64,000 nt of DNA from Thermoplasmata archaeon (GCA_027306505.1 DAHUZP010000039.1:16380-80379); one strand, 5' to 3'. Shown: positions 35,245 through 43,833, counted from the first letter of the stretch. A program made the numbers and translations. Notes: generated by a model from the sequence alone, not told the origin.

Positions 35245-36942
35245 ATGGCCTCCTCGGGTCGAGGGTCGAAGCGCGCCCCACGCTCCTCCGAGGAGCAGCG
35301 CTGGAGGAAGGAGGTCGAGGAGAAGTTCCCCTCTTCCGGAGAAGGGGCGTCCTCGCCGCCCCGGCTGGGTCTTCCGGAGGACGATGAGCCCCTCCACTAC
35401 GAGGACCGCCTAGGCTTCCCCGGCCGCCCGCCCTTCACTCGAGGGGTCCAGCCGACCATGTACCGGGGGCGGCTCTGGACCATGCGCCAGTACTCCGGGT
35501 TCGGGACCGCGGAGGAGACGAACGCCCGCTTCCGCGACCTGCTCCAGCACGGACAGACCGGGCTCTCCGTCGCCTTCGACCTTCCGACCCAGGTCGGCTA
35601 CGACCCGGACCACGCCCGGTCCCGAGGAGAGGTCGGGCGATGTGGCGTGTCGATCGCTACGGCCGCCGACATGGCGACCCTGTTCCAGGGGATCCCGCTC
35701 GATCGAGCCACGGTCTCGATGACCATCAACGCGACCGCGACGATCCTCCTGGGCCTCCTGGTGAACGTCGCGGAGGCGAACGGGGTGCCTCGCGCGAAGC
35801 TCGGAGGCACGGTCCAGAACGACATCTTGAAGGAGTACGCGGCGCGGGGGACCTACATCTACCCGCCTGAGGCCTCCCTCCGCCTCACCGCGGACCTCAT
35901 CGAGTTCACCACCCGGGAGATGCCTCAATGGAACGGGATCTCCGTCTCGGGCTACCACATGCGGGAGGCGGGCGCGACCGCCGCCCAGGAGGTCGCCTTC
36001 ACGCTCGCGGACGGTCTCGCCTACGCGCGGACGGTCGCCGCTCGTGGCCTCCCCGTCGACGAGTTCCTCCCCAGGGTCTCCTTCTTCTTCTCCTCCGACC
36101 GGAACTTCCTCGAGGAGATCGCCAAGTTCCGCGCCGCCCGTCGCCTGTGGTCCGACCTCACCCGGGAGAAGCTCGGAGCGAGGTCCGCCCGGGCCCGGGA
36201 GCTACGATTCCACACCCAGACGGCAGGGTCCTCCCTCACCGCCCAACAGCCCGAGCTCAACGTGGTCCGTACGGCCCTGGAGGCGCTCTCGGCCGTGCTG
36301 GGGGGCACGCAGTCCTTGCACACCAACGCCCTCGACGAGGCCCTGGGGCTCCCCACCTCCTCCTCCGCGCGCCTCGCGCTCCGGACGCAGCAGCTGCTCG
36401 CCGAGGAGAGCGGCGTCGCCAACACCGTCGATCCGTTGGGCGGGGCCTGGGCCATCGAGGAGCTCACCGACCAGGTCGAGGAGGGCGCACGCCGCTACCT
36501 GGACCAGATCGAGGAGATGGGCGGCGCCCCCGTCGCCGTCGCGCGCGGGTTCTTCCAGAAGGAGATCGCCCAGGAGGCCTATCGCAAGTCGCGCGCCCTG
36601 GAGTCCGGCCGCGAGGTGGTGGTCGGCGTCAACGTCCACACCGAGGGGAGCCCGACCTTCGACCTGTTCCCGGAGAAGGGCCGGCGCCCGGGGAGGTCCC
36701 GGGGCCAGAGGATCTCCCCCGAGCTCGAGAGGAGGGCCCGCCGGACCATCGCTTCCTGGAGGGAGAGGCGCGACCGCGCCGCGACCGAGCGGGCGTTGGA
36801 GAAGCTCCGGAAGGGGACCCTGGCGGGAGAGAACGTGATGCCATTCGTGCTCGAAGCGCTGAGAGAGAAGGCGACGCTGGGGGAGGTCGCCGCCCTCTGG
36901 AGAGGGATCTTCGGGGAGCACTCCCCGTCCCGGGAATATTGA
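35245..36942 (+). CDS. mcmA1: Methylmalonyl-CoA mutase, large (catalytic) subunit
   Basis: The 565-residue TIM-barrel subunit isomerises (R)-methylmalonyl-CoA to succinyl-CoA with adenosylcobalamin. Family blocks: YRGRLWTMRQYSGFGTAEET, GLSVAFDLPTQVGYD, TVSMTINATATILL, GTVQNDILKEYAARGTYIYP, SGYHMREAGATAAQE and GGTQSLHTNALDEALGLPT. The separate B12-binding small subunit, usual in archaea, is not in this window. The start is ATG 35245; an open frame reaching back to 34693 overlaps the surface-protein gene and looks like shadow. The epimerase gene follows after 50 bp, so the pair likely works in propionyl-CoA use from branched-chain or odd-chain substrates. Confidence 0.95.
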   Translation: MASSGRGSKRAPRSSEEQRWRKEVEEKFPSSGEGASSPPRLGLPEDDEPLHYEDRLGFPGRPPFTRGVQPTMYRGRLWTMRQYSGFGTAEETNARFRDLLQHGQTGLSVAFDLPTQVGYDPDHARSRGEVGRCGVSIATAADMATLFQGIPLDRATVSMTINATATILLGLLVNVAEANGVPRAKLGGTVQNDILKEYAARGTYIYPPEASLRLTADLIEFTTREMPQWNGISVSGYHMREAGATAAQEVAFTLADGLAYARTVAARGLPVDEFLPRVSFFFSSDRNFLEEIAKFRAARRLWSDLTREKLGARSARARELRFHTQTAGSSLTAQQPELNVVRTALEALSAVLGGTQSLHTNALDEALGLPTSSSARLALRTQQLLAEESGVANTVDPLGGAWAIEELTDQVEEGARRYLDQIEEMGGAPVAVARGFFQKEIAQEAYRKSRALESGREVVVGVNVHTEGSPTFDLFPEKGRRPGRSRGQRISPELERRARRTIASWRERRDRAATERALEKLRKGTLAGENVMPFVLEALREKATLGEVAALWRGIFGEHSPSREY

Positions 36943-36992
36943 AGAGCATCTTCGGGACATCTGGAGAAGATCCCCCAAGAGGCACGAGGAAG

Positions 36993-37505
36993 ATGAGCGA
37001 AGAGAGAGCGGGCGGCCCGAGAGTTCCAGCGACCGGGGGCCTGCCGCCTATCGGCCGAGAGGAGGACGAACCCCTCGCGCGCGGCCTTCCGGTGGACCAC
37101 CTGGGCATCGCCGTCTCGGACCTCTCCCTCGCGGTCCCTTCCTGGGAGATCGCCCTGGGGGGAGAGGCCTCCCCGCCCGAGCTGGTCCCTTCCCAGAAGG
37201 TCCGCGTGCAGTTCCTGGAGGTCGGAGAGACCCACCTGGAGCTCTTGGAGCCAACCTCCCCGGAAGCGACCATCGCCAAGTTCCTCGAGAAGCGCGGAGG
37301 AGGGCTCCACCACATCGCCTTCCGCGTTCCCGACCTCAGCACGAAGCTCGCCGAGCTCACCGCCCACGGGACCCGTCTCATCGACGCCGTGCCCCGTCCC
37401 GGGGCGCGCGGCCGTCTGGTCGCCTTCGCCCACCCCGCCTCCTTCGGGGGGGTCCTTACCGAGTTCGTCCAGGAGACCCATGGGACCCACGGAGGCGCGC
37501 GATGA
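36993..37505 (+). CDS. mce: Methylmalonyl-CoA epimerase
   Basis: The 170-residue glyoxalase/VOC-fold enzyme interconverts (S)- and (R)-methylmalonyl-CoA. After a ~35-residue polar extension come VDHLGIAVSDLSLAVPSWEI (metal His), FLEVGETHLELLEP (metal Glu region), GGGLHHIAFRV (metal His) and FGGVLTEFVQ (last metal Glu). It lies behind the mutase and its stop overlaps the enolase start (ATGA), so mutase, epimerase, enolase and uS2 may form one transcription unit. Confidence 0.93.
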   Translation: MSEERAGGPRVPATGGLPPIGREEDEPLARGLPVDHLGIAVSDLSLAVPSWEIALGGEASPPELVPSQKVRVQFLEVGETHLELLEPTSPEATIAKFLEKRGGGLHHIAFRVPDLSTKLAELTAHGTRLIDAVPRPGARGRLVAFAHPASFGGVLTEFVQETHGTHGGAR

Positions 37506-38890
37506 GCCCCGAGGAGCGATCTCAGCTCCCCCCAATCCCTCCCGCCCCCCACGCACCACCCGCGGGACCTACCGCCCCCGGGTCCGCGGGCACCGGCGGG
37601 TCCCGGAGGGCCCCTCCGTCCCCGTTCTCGCACGGCCCCTCGACCCATGGGGGCTCCCTCCCCTCGGCCATCATCGCCCACGCTCGCCTCCTCCGGGTCT
37701 TCGACAGCCGTGGGAACGCGACGGCGGAGGCCTACCTGTCCACCGCTTCCGGAGCACTAGGGCACGCCGCCGCTCCCAGCGGTGCCTCCACCGGAGCGAC
37801 GGAGGTGCACGCCTTCCCCGAGGGAGGGGTGCCCGTCGCGCTGGAGCGGTTCCAACGCAAGGTGGCGGAGCGCCTGATCGGGTTCCCGATCGACGACCAG
37901 GACGGGTTCGACCGCCTGCTCAAGGAGTTGGACGGAACGAGCGAGCTCTCGAACCTGGGGGGGAACACCACCACCGCGCTATCCATCGCCTACGCCGACC
38001 TGAGGTCGAAGGTCTGGGGCGTCCCGCTCTGGCGCGCGATCCCCGGCTGCCCGTCCGAACCCCGGTTCCCTGCCCTGGTGGGCAACGTGATCAACGGGGG
38101 GGCCCACGCCGTGGGAGGACCCGAGATCCAGGAGTACATCGCCTTCACCGAAGCCCCCGATCCCGGGAAGGCCGTGGAGGCGGCGGTGGCCGTTCACCGG
38201 GCCGTGGGGAAGCGACTTCGCGAGAAGTTCCCGAAGGGGGCCCTGGGACGCGGGGACGAGGGCGGCTGGGTCGCCCCGATCTCCAGCGTCGAAGCTTTGG
38301 AGGTGCTCTCGGTGGCCTGCCACGAGGTGCACGACGAGCGGCACGCCCAGGGGGTCTCCGTCCGCCCGGGGCTCGACCTCGCCGCGAGCGAGTTCTACCG
38401 CAAGGGGCGTTACGTCTACCGCGACCAGACCCTGGACCCGGACGGTCAGGTCGCCTTCGTTTCGAAGCTCATCGAGCGCTACGGGCTCGCCTACGTGGAG
38501 GACCCCTTGGAAGAGGGGGACTTCGCGGGGTTCGCACGGCTCACCTCCCGCAGCGCCCGTGGGGGGAACCCCCTCATCGTGGGGGACGACCTCTACACCA
38601 CCCATCCCGCACGCCTGGAACGGGGCCTCCGGGAGGGGGCCGGCAACGCGGTCCTGCTCAAGGTGAACCAGGTGGGGACCCTGACCGACACCCTGCGCTG
38701 CGTGGAGCTCGCCCGGAAGGGGGGGTGGTCGACCGTCGCCTCCCACCGCTCCGGCGAGGTACCGGACGCCTGGCTCGCCCACCTCTCGGTCGCTTTCGGT
38801 AGCCGGGGGATCAAATGCGGAGTCCTCGGCGGCGAACGGATAGCCAAGCTTAATGAATTGGTACGACTCGCGGCCTCCCCCACACCATGA
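37502..38890 (+). CDS. eno: Enolase with N-terminal proline-rich extension
   Basis: This enzyme interconverts 2-phosphoglycerate and phosphoenolpyruvate in glycolysis/gluconeogenesis. Of 462 residues, the first ~58 are a Pro/Ser-rich extension absent from normal enolases. The enolase fold then begins with ARLLRVFDSRGNATAEAYLS. Catalytic and metal blocks: GAHAVGG, GRGDEGGWVAP, VEDPLEEGD, VGDDLY, LLKVNQVGTLTD and ASHRSGE. The standard final motif is altered but recognisable (IKCGVLGGERIAKLNELVRL). It overlaps the epimerase by ATGA upstream and the uS2 gene by ATGA downstream. An internal start that trims the extension is possible but none has a clear ribosome site. Confidence 0.93.
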   Translation: MSPEERSQLPPIPPAPHAPPAGPTAPGSAGTGGSRRAPPSPFSHGPSTHGGSLPSAIIAHARLLRVFDSRGNATAEAYLSTASGALGHAAAPSGASTGATEVHAFPEGGVPVALERFQRKVAERLIGFPIDDQDGFDRLLKELDGTSELSNLGGNTTTALSIAYADLRSKVWGVPLWRAIPGCPSEPRFPALVGNVINGGAHAVGGPEIQEYIAFTEAPDPGKAVEAAVAVHRAVGKRLREKFPKGALGRGDEGGWVAPISSVEALEVLSVACHEVHDERHAQGVSVRPGLDLAASEFYRKGRYVYRDQTLDPDGQVAFVSKLIERYGLAYVEDPLEEGDFAGFARLTSRSARGGNPLIVGDDLYTTHPARLERGLREGAGNAVLLKVNQVGTLTDTLRCVELARKGGWSTVASHRSGEVPDAWLAHLSVAFGSRGIKCGVLGGERIAKLNELVRLAASPTP

Positions 38891-39552
38891 CCCCTGACGA
38901 CCTACAGGCCGCCGCCTCGCCCACCCCCATGGCCCTCCCGTCCGACCGGAGGGGCGAAGGGGACCTGCTGATCCCCGAGGACACCTACCTGACCAGCGGG
39001 GTCCACATCGGCACCCAGCAGAAGTCCGCCTCGATGCGGAAGTTCATCTTCAAGATCCGATACGACGGGCTCTACGTCCTCGACATCAAGGAGACCGACC
39101 GCCGCATCCGGCTCGCGGCGAAGTTCCTCTCCCGGTTCCCCTCGGAGAAGATTCTCGCGGTCTCGCAGCGCCAGTACGGGCAGAAGCCCGTGCGCACCTT
39201 CGCGAGGCACGTGGGGGCGATGACGCTCTCCGAGCGGTTCGTGCCCGGCTCGCTCACCAACCCCAACCTGCCCGGCTTCGTGGAGCCGAAGGTCCTGGTG
39301 GTCTCCGATCCCGCGACCGACATGCAGGCCCTCTCCGAGGCGCTATCGGTGGGGATCCCCGTGGTCGGGTTCTGCGACGTCAACAACGACACCCGCTACG
39401 TCGACCTGGTCATCCCGGCCAACAACAAGGGGCGCGCGTCGCTGGCGACGCTCTATTGGCTGCTCTCCAGGGAGCTCCTCCGGGAGCAGGGGAAGCTCAC
39501 CGCCGAGACCCCCTTCTCGCTCACGGTCGAGGACTTCCAGGCGGCCCTCTAG
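38887..39552 (+). CDS. rpsB: Ribosomal protein uS2 (archaeal S2)
   Basis: A 221-residue small-subunit ribosomal protein. Family blocks: TSGVHIGTQQKSASMRKFIF, RYDGLYVLDIKETDRRIRLA, ILAVSQRQYGQKPV, PGSLTNP, PKVLVVSDPATDMQA and VGFCDVNNDTRYVDLVIPAN followed by NKG. The enolase-uS2 pair is a known archaeal arrangement. ATG 38887 overlaps the enolase stop, giving coupling. The following 283-bp gap to TFB holds no gene that I can support. Confidence 0.96.
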   Translation: MTPDDLQAAASPTPMALPSDRRGEGDLLIPEDTYLTSGVHIGTQQKSASMRKFIFKIRYDGLYVLDIKETDRRIRLAAKFLSRFPSEKILAVSQRQYGQKPVRTFARHVGAMTLSERFVPGSLTNPNLPGFVEPKVLVVSDPATDMQALSEALSVGIPVVGFCDVNNDTRYVDLVIPANNKGRASLATLYWLLSRELLREQGKLTAETPFSLTVEDFQAAL

Positions 39553-39835
39553 GGCGTGGACCGTGGCCCCCGGGGGGGCGTTGTGGACAGGGTTCCCGAG
39601 CCCGCCAAGGGCCGAAGGGTCGTTCATCGCCCCACACAGATACGGTCGGTGACACGTCCACCAGCACGTATGTTAGATGTGAACGATTTTCCGGCCTGTC
39701 CAGCTAGGCTTCCGGGGGGTACAATAGTCCTTTTCTACCTTCCACGGAGTGTGCATAGACGCGTTCCAGGGGGGACGGGGGATTGTCGGCGCGCTACGCA
39801 CAGGTCGGGAGACCTACGCATTACCTTCGTAGGGC

Positions 39836-40864
39836 ATGAGCACACGTGCACCTCCGCAGGTCCCGCTCCGTTCCGACGCGGGCGAGGAGCTCTGTCCGGC
39901 CTGCCGCTCGCTTCATCTCACCCGCGACGAGCTGAGGGGTGAGGTCGTCTGCGATGACTGTGGACTGGTCCTGGACGGGAGCGCCCTGGTCTCCGACCGC
40001 GGCGGGCGCGTGCGGGGCGAGGACAACGGGCGCGTGGCCCTGGGCTACGGACCCGCGACCTCGAACCTCCTGCCGGACAAGGGGCTCTACAGCGAGATCG
40101 GCTCCCCGGGTCGGGACTTCCAGGGGAACGCCCTCTCCCGCCACGCCTCGCTCAAGTTCTACCACCTGAGGAAGCTCAACCACCGCCTGAGGACCGTCCG
40201 CACCCACCAGAGGAACCTGGTGGTGGCGCTCGCTGAGCTCAACCGCCTCGCGAGCGTCCTCGGCCTCTCCCGCGAGGTCAAGGAGTCGGCCACGTTCATC
40301 TATCGCAAGGCGCTCGAGAACAAGGCGACGCGCGGGAAGAAGATCGTCTCCCTCGTCGCGGCGAGCGTCTACGCGGCCTGCCGGCAGTGCCGGGTGCCGC
40401 GCACCATGAAGGAGATCATCGTCCACTCGAAGGCGAGCAAGATCGAGGTCGGACGGGCCTACACGGTCCTCGCCCGCGAGCTCCACCTGGCCCTGCGGCC
40501 GATCGAGCCCCGGGACTACCTCGTACGCTTCACGCAGGACCTGAACCTCTCCCGGGAGGTCCGTCAGAAGGTCCTGGAGCTCCTCGCCCGGGTGGAGAAG
40601 GTCTACTCCACCAGCGGGGTGCTTCCGAACGGCGTGCTCGCGACGATCATCTACATCGCCTGCAACAGCCTGGGTGAGCCGCGCAGCCAGGACCGGATCG
40701 CGGCCGTCGCGAACGTGACGCCCGTCACCATCCGCAACCACTACAAGGAGTTCCTGGACCTTCTGGGGCTGCCCCGCGTGACCGGCGGGACCCCCCCGGT
40801 CCGGTCCTCCCCTCCTGTCGCCGCGGGCCAGGGCGGGTCGAACGTGCTCGGCACGGCCCACTGA
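39836..40864 (+). CDS. tfb: Transcription initiation factor B (TFB)
   Basis: A 342-residue archaeal TFIIB homologue that bridges TBP-bound promoter DNA and RNA polymerase. The N-terminal zinc ribbon is CPACRSLHLTRDELRGEVVC..C (~20-43). A B-reader/linker region (~45-105) is followed by two cyclin repeats. These include ATFIYRKALENKATRGKKIV, LVAASVYAACRQCRVPRTMK, then GVLATIIYIACNSL and AAVANVTPVTIRNHYKEF. Full length for the family. A short Pro/Gly tail is extra. Probably single-gene transcription; the long 283-bp gap upstream suggests its own regulation. Confidence 0.96.
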   Translation: MSTRAPPQVPLRSDAGEELCPACRSLHLTRDELRGEVVCDDCGLVLDGSALVSDRGGRVRGEDNGRVALGYGPATSNLLPDKGLYSEIGSPGRDFQGNALSRHASLKFYHLRKLNHRLRTVRTHQRNLVVALAELNRLASVLGLSREVKESATFIYRKALENKATRGKKIVSLVAASVYAACRQCRVPRTMKEIIVHSKASKIEVGRAYTVLARELHLALRPIEPRDYLVRFTQDLNLSREVRQKVLELLARVEKVYSTSGVLPNGVLATIIYIACNSLGEPRSQDRIAAVANVTPVTIRNHYKEFLDLLGLPRVTGGTPPVRSSPPVAAGQGGSNVLGTAH

Positions 40865-40909
40865 CCCGCTAGCGAGCCTCCCGGGGAGCCCCTCCCGTTC
40901 CCAAAAGCG

Positions 40910-40915
40910 GATTAC
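40910..40915 (+). promoter_or_regulatory. TATA-like box (GATTAC) for the four-Cys nuclease
   Basis: GATTAC is centred 25-26 nt before ATG 40938. Confidence 0.35.
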
Positions 40916-40937
40916 CGCTCGTCGTCTCCAGGAGCGG

Positions 40938-42176
40938 ATGGCCACCGTCCCAGCGCTCTCCTACTCGGGCTTCCACGCCTACACGGAGTGCCCGCTGCGC
41001 TGGAAGTACCTCTACATCGACCGGATGCCGACCGCGCCCCGGGGGTACTTCTCCTTCGGCCGGTCGGTGCACTCCGCCCTCGAGGAGTTCGTCAAGCCCC
41101 TCACGAAGCTCTCGACCCTGGGGGCCGTTCCCTCCGGCGGGAGGGCCCAGCGAACGCTGGGGGAGTTCGACGAGTCGCCCGCTCCCGCCGAGACCCCCCC
41201 GGAGCCCGCGACGCCCACGCTGCTCGCGGTGGAGGAGCTCCTGGAGGTCTACCGCAGGGTCTGGGTCTCGGAAGGCTACCTCTCCCCGGAGGACGAGAAA
41301 CGCAACTTCGACCTTGGGGCGGACCTCCTGCGGCGGTTCCATGCCCTGTTCGTGTCGGCGCCTCCCAGGCCCGTCGCGGTGGAGCAGGAGCTCGACGCCT
41401 CGGTCGACGGGATCAAGATCCACGGCATCCTGGACCGGATCGACGAGACCCCGAAGGGCGGCCTCGAGGTCCTGGACTACAAGACTTCGAAGCAGCTCTC
41501 CTGGCAGGAGGCCCGCACCTCCGACCAGTTGACCCTCTACCAGCTCCTGGTCGAGAAGAACTACCCTAGGCCGGTCGAAGCTCTCACGCTCTACCATGTG
41601 CGCACCCTCTCCCCCCTGCGTACGCCCCCCCGCGGGACGGAGGAGGTGGAGGACCTGTCCACCAGGCTGGGCGAGGTGGCGGACGGGATCCGCACCGAGG
41701 TCTACGACCCCCGTCCCGGACCGTACTGCAATCGATGCGACTTTCGGGCGATCTGCCCGGAGTGGAAGGAGATCCCCGAGCGCGAGCGGGAGAGGATCCG
41801 AGAGCTCGTCGAACGCTACGAGGAGCTCAAGCGGCGAGGCGAGGGTCTGCGCAGGGAGATGGAGGGGGTCGCGAGCGAGCTGCACGCGGCCTCCGAGGAG
41901 CTCGGGGTCCACCGCTTGACCTCCAGGGGGTCCACGATCTACCGGAAGAAGGAGACCCGGTGGGTGTTCCCCCCGGAGCAGGTGCTTCCGGTCCTGCAGG
42001 AGGCCGGCCTGCTGCCCCGAGTGGCCCGGCTCGACGGGGACCAGCTGTCACGGCTGCTGAGCGACCCCAAGGTGCCCGCTTCCGTCCGCCGTTCCCTGCG
42101 GGGGCAGGGACGTCGCCAGGCCGAGTGGTCCCTGCGCTACGAGGGCCCCACCGGTGAATCGGACGTCTCAGAGTGA
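40938..42176 (+). CDS. PD-(D/E)XK nuclease of the RecB/AddB/Cas4 group with iron-sulfur cysteines
   Basis: A 412-residue protein. It starts SYSGFHAYTECPLRWKYLYI, the RecB-family helix carrying the first cluster Cys. A conserved GRSVHSALEEF helix follows. The catalytic block is HGILDRIDE (metal Asp) and LEVLDYKTSK (D-x-K), then DQLTLYQLLVE (QxxxY). The final Cys trio is CNRCDFRAICP. One N-terminal plus three C-terminal Cys matches a [4Fe-4S]-stabilised nuclease. A long charged coiled coil (~275-320) and a ~90-residue C-terminal domain are additional. Likely a DNA-repair or end-processing nuclease. It stands alone between TFB and the fluoride locus. Confidence 0.85.
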   Translation: MATVPALSYSGFHAYTECPLRWKYLYIDRMPTAPRGYFSFGRSVHSALEEFVKPLTKLSTLGAVPSGGRAQRTLGEFDESPAPAETPPEPATPTLLAVEELLEVYRRVWVSEGYLSPEDEKRNFDLGADLLRRFHALFVSAPPRPVAVEQELDASVDGIKIHGILDRIDETPKGGLEVLDYKTSKQLSWQEARTSDQLTLYQLLVEKNYPRPVEALTLYHVRTLSPLRTPPRGTEEVEDLSTRLGEVADGIRTEVYDPRPGPYCNRCDFRAICPEWKEIPERERERIRELVERYEELKRRGEGLRREMEGVASELHAASEELGVHRLTSRGSTIYRKKETRWVFPPEQVLPVLQEAGLLPRVARLDGDQLSRLLSDPKVPASVRRSLRGQGRRQAEWSLRYEGPTGESDVSE

Positions 42177-42311
42177 CCTCTCATCCGTTCTCCTTCGATC
42201 CGGAGCAGAGGTGGAACGCTAGGGGGCTGCCCCGTCCGGAGGGCGCTAGAAAGCAGCTTCCCCCCGGGAAAGGCCCCGCGCGCGAAATCCACAAGTACTG
42301 ACCCCCATCCT

Positions 42312-42372
42312 GCAAGGGCAGGCGATGATGTCCGCCTGAACCGCCCACCCGGGGCTGATGACATCTAGCGGG
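42312..42372 (+). promoter_or_regulatory. Fluoride riboswitch (crcB motif RNA)
   Basis: The leader before crcB contains the two conserved halves of the crcB motif. GGCGATGATGTCCGCC (42321-42336) forms the first stem with its bulge and is followed by TGAACCGCC. The conserved downstream strand GGCTGATGACATCTA is at 42353-42367. Position directly upstream of a CrcB-family fluoride channel confirms the assignment. Fluoride binding would fold the pseudoknot and switch on the exporter. Confidence 0.93.
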
Positions 42373-42385
42373 GACCGGGTGCAAG

Positions 42386-42402
42386 GGCGCCTCCACGGCG
42401 CC
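42386..42402 (+). promoter_or_regulatory. Hairpin between fluoride riboswitch and crcB start
   Basis: GGCGCC-TCCAC-GGCGCC is a perfect 6-bp stem with a 5-nt loop, ending 13 nt before GTG 42416. Its place between aptamer and start suggests that it is part of the expression platform, acting on translation start access; this is inference. Confidence 0.5.
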
Positions 42403-42415
42403 GGATAGGGCGGAC

Positions 42416-42817
42416 GTGAACGAAGGGCAGTTGGAACTGGTGGCGCTGGTCGCCACGGGGGGCGCCATCGGAAGCGTCGCCCGCTACGGGCTGAGCGGTC
42501 TCCTCAGCCGGGGCGACTTCCCCTGGGGCACCTTCGCGGTGAACCTCACCGGGACCTTCTTCCTCGCCTTCCTCTACTTCCTCTCGCTCGGACGGGGGCT
42601 GCTCTCCTCCAACGTACGCACTTTCCTCTTCGTCGGGTTCTTCGGGGGGTACACGACCTTCTCCACCTTCGGTCTCGAGACGGTCAACCTGGCCCGGGGA
42701 GGGTCGCCCACCCTCGCCCTGTGGAACTTCGTGCTGAACGCGGGGTTCTGCGTCCTGGGGGCGTTCTTAGGAGCCTTGGTGGGCCTCTGGATGGGAGGAG
42801 CGTCCGAATGGAACTGA
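42416..42817 (+). CDS. crcB: CrcB/Fluc fluoride ion channel
   Basis: A 133-residue, four-helix membrane protein that lets fluoride out of the cell as a dual-topology dimer. Typical blocks: GGAIGSVARYGLSGLL, WGTFAVNLTGTFFLAFL (pore Asn) and FGGYTTFSTFGLETVNL, the hallmark with the pore Phe/Thr residues. A single copy of normal length, so a homodimer is expected. It is under an upstream fluoride riboswitch. Its last 10 bases overlap the DUF190 gene. Confidence 0.96.
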   Translation: MNEGQLELVALVATGGAIGSVARYGLSGLLSRGDFPWGTFAVNLTGTFFLAFLYFLSLGRGLLSSNVRTFLFVGFFGGYTTFSTFGLETVNLARGGSPTLALWNFVLNAGFCVLGAFLGALVGLWMGGASEWN

Positions 42818-43137
42818 AGGAGAAGGCGGTCCGCCTGAAGATCTACCTCGGGGAGTCGGACCGGTACCGGGGCGTGCCCGCCTACCAGGCCGTCGTCCAC
42901 CATCTCCGGGAGAAGGGGTTCTGGGGCGCGACGGTGTATCGAGGGATCTACGGCTACGGCAAGAGGAGCCTGCTGCACTCCGCCTCGGTCCTTCGTCTGA
43001 GCGAGGACCTTCCGCTCATCGTCGAGGCCGTGGAGGACGAGGACAAGGTCCTCTTGGTCATCCCCGAGCTCAGCAAGATGGTCAAGGGCGGGCTCATCAC
43101 CGTGGAGGACGTGAGGGTCCTCCGTCACCTGGGCTGA
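42808..43137 (+). CDS. DUF190 family protein (PII-like fold)
   Basis: A 109-residue protein. DUF190 blocks: LKIYLGESDRYRGVPAYQAV, REKGFWGATVYRGIYGYGKR and LPLIVEAVEDEDKVLLVIPE. The family has a GlnB/PII-like ferredoxin fold and is often encoded beside crcB. Start ATG 42808 overlaps the crcB end by 10 bp, so both should be induced by fluoride through the same riboswitch. Its molecular role is not established; modulation of the channel is a reasonable guess. Confidence 0.92.
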   Translation: MELKEKAVRLKIYLGESDRYRGVPAYQAVVHHLREKGFWGATVYRGIYGYGKRSLLHSASVLRLSEDLPLIVEAVEDEDKVLLVIPELSKMVKGGLITVEDVRVLRHLG

Positions 43138-43185
43138 GCCCCGCACGCCGGAAAGGGTCCCCTCGGGCGCCCTTCGGCGCCGCTC

Positions 43186-43812
43186 TCACGCCGGAGGGGC
43201 GGAGGAGAGGTAGTTGGAGTCCACGTAGACGTGGACGGTCGAGTTGCCGGTGGTCGTCCAGAGGAAGGTGTAGTACGAGGTGTACTGCGCGGTGTAGGTG
43301 AAATAGGCCGACGAGGTGGGTCCCTGCAGGTCGTAGACGGGGTTCTGCATCCGCTGGGTCCAGGTCGCGGGGTTCGGCCCGTCCACGATGATACTGAAGA
43401 GGACCGCCTCCCCATAGGGGGCCGTCACCGAGAAGTTCCCGGTCACCACGTCGTCCCCGTCGATCATCCCCGTCACCCCTGTGCTGTTGTCGCCAGCGAC
43501 GAGCAGGGTCTTGGTGTAGGTGAGCGGGTCGGGCGCCGGCTGGGCCGTGTTGGTGAGCTCCGGATAGATGACCGCGGTCACGAGCCCGACCATCCCGATG
43601 ATCAGGGCCGCCCTCACCGCCTTCACGTAGAAGTTGCGGCGACGGGGGGTGCTGATGGTCCACTGGAAGAGCTGGTGCGCTGGACGGAGCCATCGAGGGA
43701 GCTGGACCTCTCCGCTCGGAGGCGGGGACGAGGTGGGGGCTGAGGGGGGGGCCGCGGCGCCCGGGGACGGGCCCGCCGGTCCCTCGGACCGCAGCGGGGG
43801 CTCCGATGCCAT
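43186..43812 (-). CDS. Single-pass membrane protein of unknown function
   Basis: A 208-residue protein. The first ~40 residues are Pro/Ser-rich, then comes a basic cytoplasmic patch (PRRRNFYVKAVRA). One TM helix (~68-85) is followed by ~120 extracellular residues rich in Thr, Tyr and Asn, with beta-sandwich-like alternation (FTYTAQYTSYYTFLWTTTG) and several N-glycosylation sequons. No family recognised. Minus-strand CTTAAAG (43834-43840), centred 25 nt before the ATG, looks like its promoter. Confidence 0.65.
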   Translation of the reverse strand: MASEPPLRSEGPAGPSPGAAAPPSAPTSSPPPSGEVQLPRWLRPAHQLFQWTISTPRRRNFYVKAVRAALIIGMVGLVTAVIYPELTNTAQPAPDPLTYTKTLLVAGDNSTGVTGMIDGDDVVTGNFSVTAPYGEAVLFSIIVDGPNPATWTQRMQNPVYDLQGPTSSAYFTYTAQYTSYYTFLWTTTGNSTVHVYVDSNYLSSAPPA

Positions 43813-43833
43813 CGGCCCCTGCGGGGAAGAGGG

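Noticed and set aside
39553..39835. Possible tRNA or structured RNA between uS2 and TFB
   Set aside because: A GGGTTC-like string occurs, but no acceptor or anticodon stems can be drawn around it.
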